Positions 7,755-11,753 of a stretch of 11,753 nucleotides of DNA are shown here, piece after piece. Location: positions 1-11,753 of the forward strand of contig JAYWHK010000089.1 in assembly GCA_043777755.1 (NCBI GenBank), given 5' to 3'. The notes beneath the pieces are model-generated. The model saw only the letters and a list, made by a program, of their open reading frames with translations. It did not search any database and was not told the origin of the DNA. This stretch comes from CANHEE01 sp043777755. GTDB lineage: Bacteria; Bacteroidota; Bacteroidia; Chitinophagales; Saprospiraceae. Position numbers and translations under genes: made by a program. The stretch's first letter is position 1. Every line of letters starts with the position of its first letter.

Positions 7755-7773
7755 AAAAATATAAAAAATAAAA

Positions 7774-7788
7774 TTCCGTGAAACGGAA
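7774..7788 (+). promoter_or_regulatory. Hairpin overlapping the trpS ribosome-binding region
   Basis: TTCCGT (7774-7779) pairs with ACGGAA (7783-7788) across GAA. The right arm runs into GGAAGGA (7785-7791), the only Shine-Dalgarno-like sequence before the ATG at 7798. The stem could modulate ribosome access to trpS. Six base pairs is modest, and no tryptophan-codon leader peptide or T-box was seen. Confidence 0.4.
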
Positions 7789-7797
7789 GGATATATT

Positions 7798-8940
7798 ATG
7801 AAACGAGTACTTTCGTGCATTCAGCCTACGGGCGATATACATTTAGGAAATTATTTTGGGGCTGTCAAAAACTGGGTAGATTTGCAATCAACATTTGATT
7901 GTACCTATGGTGTGGTCGATTATCACTCTATGACAATGCCCTACAAAGCAAACGTTTTGCGTGAAAACACTTGGAAAATGACGTTTCAATTGTTGGCGTG
8001 TGGTATAAAAACAGAAAATTTGTTCATTCAATCCTTAGTGCCAGAACATACAGAATTGTGCTGGTTGCTGAATTGTGTTACGTCTTTTGGACAATTGACT
8101 CGAATGACTCAGTTCAAAGATAAAACCGACCAATTGGAAGAAAAAGAAAGTGGCGCAATGGTGACAGCTGGTTTGTTTTCTTATCCTGTTTTGCAAGCTG
8201 CGGATATTTTGATTTATCGTGCGGATTTTGTACCTATTGGCAAAGACCAAGAACAACATCTGGAACTTTCCCGCAACATTGCAGAACGCTTTAATTTTCA
8301 ATTTGAAAAAGAATATTTTGTTTGTCCGCAACCACTTTTCACAGATGTTCCAAAATTGTTATCACTTGCTGACCCGAACAAAAAAATGTCGAAAAGCCTT
8401 GGAGAAAAGCATTATATCAATCTTTTTGGCGAAGAAGCTGCTGTAAGAAAACAAGTGCGTACTGCGGTAACAGATACGGGCCCTTCGGCAGATGGTGCAA
8501 TGAGTCCTGGCGTAAAAAACCTCTTTGAGCTTTTGCGTGCTTGTGAAAACATGGATGCTCACGCTTCCTTAATGGCTGATTATGAGGCTGGTACATTGCA
8601 ATATGGTGCATTAAAAGGTGCTGTTGCTGATGCTGTTGTTGCTGTAATCTCGCCTATTAAAGAGCGTATGATAGTTATTCAAGAGAATAAAAAAGAAATA
8701 AAATCAGCTATTCAAGCCTCGTCCGCAGAAATTCGCAAACGTGCGCAAGAAACACTTAAAGAAGTGAAAGACATAATGGGTTTAATGAATTCGAAACAAA
8801 TTAGTAAACCAACGCTTGAAATAGTTAAAACACAAATACCTGTAGAAAGTAAGCCTGAAAATTTTAATAATATAATACGTCTTTTAAAAAGAAAAAAAGG
8901 GCACACTATGTTAAAAAGAAAAAAATTATTGCAAGGGTAA
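7798..8940 (+). CDS. trpS: Tryptophan--tRNA ligase with an extra basic C-terminal tail
   Basis: This class I synthetase charges tRNA-Trp in the cytoplasm. The N-terminal IQPTGDIHLGNYFGA (8-22) contains the HIGH-type signature HLGN (15-18), and KKMSKS at 195-200 is the second ATP-binding signature. Family motifs such as PVLQAADILIY (130-140) and the VPIGKDQEQHLEL region (145-157) are intact. Family members usually end just after the helix seen here as ETLKEVKDIMGL (318-329). This protein continues for about 51 residues (330-380) rich in Lys and Arg, ending in two KRKK clusters. That tail is more AT-rich at DNA level than the rest and abuts a toxin-antitoxin cassette. A GGAAGGA sequence precedes the ATG. 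The enzyme call is secure; the tail's role is unknown. Confidence 0.96.
   Translation: MKRVLSCIQPTGDIHLGNYFGAVKNWVDLQSTFDCTYGVVDYHSMTMPYKANVLRENTWKMTFQLLACGIKTENLFIQSLVPEHTELCWLLNCVTSFGQLTRMTQFKDKTDQLEEKESGAMVTAGLFSYPVLQAADILIYRADFVPIGKDQEQHLELSRNIAERFNFQFEKEYFVCPQPLFTDVPKLLSLADPNKKMSKSLGEKHYINLFGEEAAVRKQVRTAVTDTGPSADGAMSPGVKNLFELLRACENMDAHASLMADYEAGTLQYGALKGAVADAVVAVISPIKERMIVIQENKKEIKSAIQASSAEIRKRAQETLKEVKDIMGLMNSKQISKPTLEIVKTQIPVESKPENFNNIIRLLKRKKGHTMLKRKKLLQG
8884..8925 (+). repeat. In-frame 15-bp direct repeat in the trpS tail
   Basis: TTAAAAAGAAAAAAA occurs at 8884-8898 and again at 8911-8925, a period of exactly 27 bases or nine codons. It gives the paired LLKRKK/MLKRKK motifs at the protein's end. 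Because the unit is nearly all A and T, slippage could make it. Confidence 0.7.
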
Positions 8941-8967
8941 AGAAAAAATAACCAAAAAATTAAAAAA

Positions 8968-9180
8968 ATGCGAGAGATAACATTAAGAATAAAAGACAGT
9001 TATTATTTGGCTTTTTTGCACTTTATAAAAACTTTGACTTATGTTGAGGTGGAAGAAAAAGAAAGTCTAAGTACGGTTCAAGAGCCTACGCCAAAATATA
9101 ATTTTTCTGACTTAGCAGGTCAGTTAGAGTGGGAAGGAGATGCTGTTGCTGAACAAAGAATATTGAGAAATGAATGGTAG
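8968..9180 (+). CDS. Antitoxin of a type II (VapB-like) toxin-antitoxin pair
   Basis: This 70-residue protein sits directly before a PIN-domain toxin and overlaps it by 11 bases, the classic translationally coupled order. Its N-terminus, ITLRIKDSYYLAFLHFIKTL (4-23), has a strand-helix pattern as in small DNA-binding antitoxins. The C-terminus, DLAGQLEWEGDAVAEQRILR (48-67), resembles the toxin-wrapping tails I recall from Bacteroidota antitoxins. It would bind and inhibit the ribonuclease and may repress its own operon, but no promoter with a clear operator is seen in the 27-base gap after trpS. The fold class (ribbon-helix-helix, AbrB or other) cannot be settled by eye. Function is inferred mainly from position and size. 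Confidence 0.75.
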   Translation: MREITLRIKDSYYLAFLHFIKTLTYVEVEEKESLSTVQEPTPKYNFSDLAGQLEWEGDAVAEQRILRNEW

Positions 9181-9541
9181 GTTTTTTTTAGATACAAATG
9201 CTATAATTGCCTTAATGTCAGGCAATTACAAAGTATTACAATTGGTAAATTCAGCCAATTGGCTCGGTATTTCTGTAATAAGCGAGATAGAATTTTTATC
9301 ATTTTCAAAGATTACAGAACGAGATAAATTACTTTTTCAAAAATTTAAAGAAAGAGTAAATATACTTGACTTAAAAAGTAATGATGGTTTATTGATTGAA
9401 AAAATTTGTGAACTACGTTTAAAACATAAAGTAAAATTACCTGATGCTACAATAATGGCATCAGCAATACTTTCTGAATCAACAATTATTAGCAATGATA
9501 AAATCTTTGCTGAAAGAGGTTTGGAAGTATTTGCTTTTTAA
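9170..9541 (+). CDS. vapC: PIN-domain ribonuclease toxin, VapC family
   Basis: The 123-residue protein is a typical-length VapC. The acidic metal-binding residues expected of a PIN nuclease are present: D8 in FFLDTNAII, E41 in ISVISEIEF, D92 in LPDATIMASAI and D110 in IISND. VapC toxins cut RNA, usually tRNA or rRNA, when their antitoxin is degraded; the target here is unknown. The ATG at 9170 lies inside the last codons of the antitoxin gene (shared bases 9170-9180), so the two are probably co-translated. The next gene starts 8 bases after the stop. All four acidic positions are intact, so it looks active rather than decayed. Confidence 0.9.
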   Translation: MNGRFFLDTNAIIALMSGNYKVLQLVNSANWLGISVISEIEFLSFSKITERDKLLFQKFKERVNILDLKSNDGLLIEKICELRLKHKVKLPDATIMASAILSESTIISNDKIFAERGLEVFAF

Positions 9542-9549
9542 AAAAATAA

Positions 9550-10977
9550 ATGATATACCACGCATCGTTAGAGCCAGAACAAAAAGCATTAGAAATTAAC
9601 TTAGACCCAAAAATCTACGGTACATTTGCCGAGATTGGGGCAGGACAAGAGGTCGCTCGTTATTTCTTTCAAGCAGGTGCAGCAGCAGGCACGATTGCTA
9701 AAACCATGTCCGCCTACGACAAAATCTATTCTGACCAAATCTATGGGCCAGAGCCAAGCAATCGTTATGTTTGCGAATCTCGTTTGTACAAAATGTTAGA
9801 CCATGAATACAACTTGATGGTCGAGCGTTTGGAAGAAGACCGCCCTGACAATACTTTTTTTGTTTTTGCCGATACCGTAGCCGCCATCAATTTTACAAGA
9901 ACCATCAAAGGCGATGGCTGGTTGGGTGTTCGCTTTCAAACCGAAGCGCAAGGCCCATCTAACGACTTGGTGATTCACGTCAAAATGCTTGATGGTGACA
10001 ACCGTTTGCAGCAGCAAGCAGTCGGAATCTTAGGAGTCAATTTGATTTATGCCGTTTTTCGTTACCAAAAAAACCATGAAGAGCTTCTACTTTCCTTAAT
10101 GGACAACCTTGGCGGACGTGTCCAAATAGACATGGTTCGCCTGACAGGGCCCAAATTTAAGCACATTGACAACCGCCTATTGAGCTTGAAATTGGTGGAA
10201 TACAACATGACTGACGTAGCAATGTTTGGACCTGACGGCAAAAATCTTCACGCTTCTGAGCTTTTGTATAAGAAATCAGTCTTGGTGGTTCGTGGTAGCT
10301 TCCGACCTGTTACTTTGGTGAACGAAGATATGTTAAAGACAAGTTTTGAACAGTTCAAACAAGAGCCGCACGTCAATCCAGCAAAAGCCATCATGTTGAG
10401 TGAAATTACTTTGGATAATTTACGTGGTGGAGAGGAAGAATTGGACGACCAAGATTTTTTAGATAGAGCTGAACTGCTGTGTGCCATGGGGCAGACCGTA
10501 ATGGTCACAAATTGCGAACAACACCATCGTTTGATAAAATATTTGGCGGATTACCGCACACAAAACCTGACCATGGTCGTTGGTGTGAAAATTTTGCAAA
10601 ATATGATTTATGAAAAGTACAATCAAAACATCAACGGGAGTTTGCTTTCCGCTTTTGGCGAGTTGTTCAATGCACAAGCTAATTTTTATGTTTATCCTGT
10701 TTTACAAAATGACGATAAACACTTGCTCAATGCGCAAAACTTACCTATTCCTGAGCCGATGAAATTTTTGTACCGCTACTTGTTAGACAACAAACAAATC
10801 ATTGACATCAAAGATCCTCATCCTGAATTTTTGCATATTTATAGCAAACACGTTCTGGATATGATACAATCCGACGAACAAGGTTGGGAAAAGTACGTAC
10901 CAGAAAAAGTTGCTACTGTTATCAAAGAAAAGTTCCTGTTTGGCTACCCTTGTCAGCGATTGGAGTTTGCGTATTAA
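9550..10977 (+). CDS. Conserved 475-residue protein of unknown function (FAEIGAGQEVAR family)
   Basis: I recognise the family but not a proven function. The landmark motifs are YGTFAEIGAGQEVARYFF (23-40), AGTIAKTMSAYD (46-57), GWLGVRFQ (123-130), an LGVNLIYAVF stretch (161-170) and RGSFRPVTLVNEDML (248-262). I recall homologues in diverse bacteria, often annotated as nicotinate-nucleotide adenylyltransferases. No HxGH-type nucleotidyltransferase motif is visible, so that name is not supported here. It has no signal peptide or membrane segment and is probably cytoplasmic. It starts 8 bases after vapC and may share the trpS transcript; it and trpS may have been neighbours before the toxin-antitoxin pair arrived. 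The end at FLFGYPCQRLEFAY looks complete. Confidence 0.8.
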   Translation: MIYHASLEPEQKALEINLDPKIYGTFAEIGAGQEVARYFFQAGAAAGTIAKTMSAYDKIYSDQIYGPEPSNRYVCESRLYKMLDHEYNLMVERLEEDRPDNTFFVFADTVAAINFTRTIKGDGWLGVRFQTEAQGPSNDLVIHVKMLDGDNRLQQQAVGILGVNLIYAVFRYQKNHEELLLSLMDNLGGRVQIDMVRLTGPKFKHIDNRLLSLKLVEYNMTDVAMFGPDGKNLHASELLYKKSVLVVRGSFRPVTLVNEDMLKTSFEQFKQEPHVNPAKAIMLSEITLDNLRGGEEELDDQDFLDRAELLCAMGQTVMVTNCEQHHRLIKYLADYRTQNLTMVVGVKILQNMIYEKYNQNINGSLLSAFGELFNAQANFYVYPVLQNDDKHLLNAQNLPIPEPMKFLYRYLLDNKQIIDIKDPHPEFLHIYSKHVLDMIQSDEQGWEKYVPEKVATVIKEKFLFGYPCQRLEFAY

Positions 10978-10979
10978 TG

Positions 10980-11007
10980 GTAGTGCCAAGCTGGAGCTTG
11001 GCACTAC
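10980..11007. terminator. 13-bp perfect palindromic hairpin after the 475-residue gene
   Basis: GTAGTGCCAAGCT (10980-10992) and AGCTTGGCACTAC (10995-11007) are exact reverse complements with two bases between; a 12-bp stem with a TGGA loop is likelier. It begins 3 bases after the stop, where a terminator is expected, but the following TTGTTACTTTA is a poor U-run. From memory, near-identical palindromes recur between genes in many bacteria, so this may be a REP-like element that also ends transcription. Confidence 0.7.
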
Positions 11008-11050
11008 TTGTTACTTTACAAATCACGTCCAGTGAAGGGCAGCAATACTT

Positions 11051-11095
11051 TTTTACACTTTTTACAGAAAAGTCTTTTCGCCAAGAAGTGTAAAA
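11051..11095. terminator. Second hairpin, TTTTACACTT/AAGTGTAAAA
   Basis: TTTTACACTT (11051-11060) pairs perfectly with AAGTGTAAAA (11086-11095). The 25-base loop holds a smaller GAAAA/TTTTC stem. It sits between the converging 475-residue gene and the gene at 11248-11628 and could serve either as a backup terminator. The rest of the 270-base gap (to 11247) shows no gene or RNA that I can support. Confidence 0.5.
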
Positions 11096-11246
11096 TGTGG
11101 AAAGGCAGAAAAAAGAAAATTAAATCTAATTTTGATAACAAAACTCAATAAAATGAATAAAATATAAGTCAAATACATTATTCGGGATAGCTAAAGTCTC
11201 TTTGCCAAATGCAGTTCTTATAAGATTTTTTATTCAAAAGTCTAAA

Positions 11247-11266
11247 TTTATTCAAATTTGAATAAA
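11247..11266. repeat. 20-bp perfect palindrome at the end of the minus-strand gene
   Basis: TTTATTCAAATTTGAATAAA is its own reverse complement. It covers the stop codon and last five codons of the gene at 11248-11628. A related TTATTCAAAAG lies at 11230-11240. It could be a protein-binding site or chance in an A+T-rich coding end. Confidence 0.6.
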
Positions 11267-11628
11267 ACAGTTACTTTGCCACCTTGTCTTGGTGAATAGC
11301 TTACCCCTCCTTTGAACTTTCGATTAATTGGGTCAAAAATATCAAACTCAAAATCTTTAAAAGAAAAATTACCCGTTCCTATAGGGATTGCTTGATTGCC
11401 ATTAAAAGCTGAGATAGAACCAACATAACTACTTGTAGGCTTATTAGTTATTTTATTGTAGTATAAAACAAAGGATGCTGTGCAAAATGTGTCTTTCCCC
11501 ATTATGCCCTTTGTTCCAGTAATAACATGCAAATTATCATATTTTTGATATTGAATAATGTCTAGCATGATTGGTTTTCCACTACTGGTAAAAATAGTCA
11601 TTCCTCCTTCGATCAATTTTTTGAGCAT
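11248..11628 (-). CDS. Hypothetical protein, 126 residues, beta-rich
   Basis: I do not recognise this protein. It has no signal peptide or membrane segment. After a short helix (MLKKLIEGG) it alternates hydrophobic strands with Gly/Asn/Ser turns: IMLDIIQYQKYDNLHVI, TASFVLYYN, SYVGSISAFNG, KDFEFDIFD and KVTVLFKF at the very end. This suggests a compact beta-sandwich or barrel. The ATG at 11628 gives the longest frame. A GGAGG lies just before the in-frame ATG for residue 10, but only one base separates them, which is too close for a normal ribosome site. It faces the 475-residue gene across two hairpins. The upstream 125 bases are very AT-rich with no clear -7/-33 pair. A real gene is likely given the unbroken frame, but no function can be given. 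Confidence 0.6.
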   Translation of the reverse strand: MLKKLIEGGMTIFTSSGKPIMLDIIQYQKYDNLHVITGTKGIMGKDTFCTASFVLYYNKITNKPTSSYVGSISAFNGNQAIPIGTGNFSFKDFEFDIFDPINRKFKGGVSYSPRQGGKVTVLFKFE

Positions 11629-11753
11629 TACACATCTTAATAGTACCTAAATTGGTATTACTCGATGTTCCAGTTTTCTAAAAACATAACATTTTTAAAA
11701 AATTTGAAAAATAATATTTTAATTTATAGCAAAATATCAATTTTTTATTTTTA

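Noticed and set aside
7575..7797. T-box riboswitch or Trp leader peptide before trpS
   Set aside because: No T-box core sequence and no short frame with tandem Trp codons was found by eye.
10884..11093. 69-residue frame across the end of the 475-residue gene
   Set aside because: Most of it overlaps that gene in another frame, and the rest translates the palindromic hairpin.
11629..11753. Gene or RNA in the AT-rich right end
   Set aside because: No open frame of useful length and no structured GC-containing stem is seen. It probably holds only the upstream region of the minus-strand gene.

Overview
The window is AT-rich and most of it reads as a member of the Bacteroidota. Shine-Dalgarno sequences are weak or absent before most genes, several promoters resemble the Bacteroidota -7 box TAnnTTTG, and the protein families match (an EnvC-like M23 protein, a 475-residue FAEIGAGQEVAR-type protein, a VapBC pair). 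The first ~300 bases look different. They hold the start of a LivM-type amino-acid permease that resembles cyanobacterial sequences, with a good Shine-Dalgarno site and a TAATTAA heptamer array nearby. This edge may be horizontally acquired or an assembly join.

Layout. 1-286 (-): amino-terminal 95 codons of a branched-chain amino-acid ABC permease, cut by the window edge. 441-1064 (+): LolD/MacB-type ABC ATPase with every nucleotide-binding motif intact. 1065-1289: gap with nested hairpins. 1290-5333 (+): 1347-residue class III nucleotide cyclase built like mammalian soluble adenylyl cyclase (C1-C2-NTPase-TPR). 5334-5489: convergent gap with a terminator-like hairpin. 5490-6848 (-): EnvC-like coiled-coil protein with a degenerate LytM domain and its own likely promoter. 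7017-7574 (+): small hypothetical protein with a C-terminal membrane anchor. 7575-7797: leader with CGAATTA repeats and hairpins. 7798-8940 (+): trpS with an unusual basic C-terminal tail. 8968-9180 and 9170-9541 (+): overlapping antitoxin and PIN toxin. 9550-10977 (+): conserved protein of unknown function. 10978-11247: gap with two strong inverted repeats. 11248-11628 (-): unrecognised 126-residue protein. 11629-11753: AT-rich, no gene seen.

How the genes may work together. The cyclase stands alone and probably links a cell-state signal, sensed through its NTPase/TPR half, to cyclic nucleotide production. trpS, the toxin-antitoxin pair and the 475-residue gene lie head to tail with gaps of 27, -11 and 8 bases and could share a transcript. 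The toxin-antitoxin pair sits like a cassette between two housekeeping-type genes, and the odd trpS tail ends right where it begins. The most interesting item is the cyclase. It keeps the catalytic residues of one composite active site but, by my recalled alignment, not the two residues that bind bicarbonate in human soluble adenylyl cyclase.
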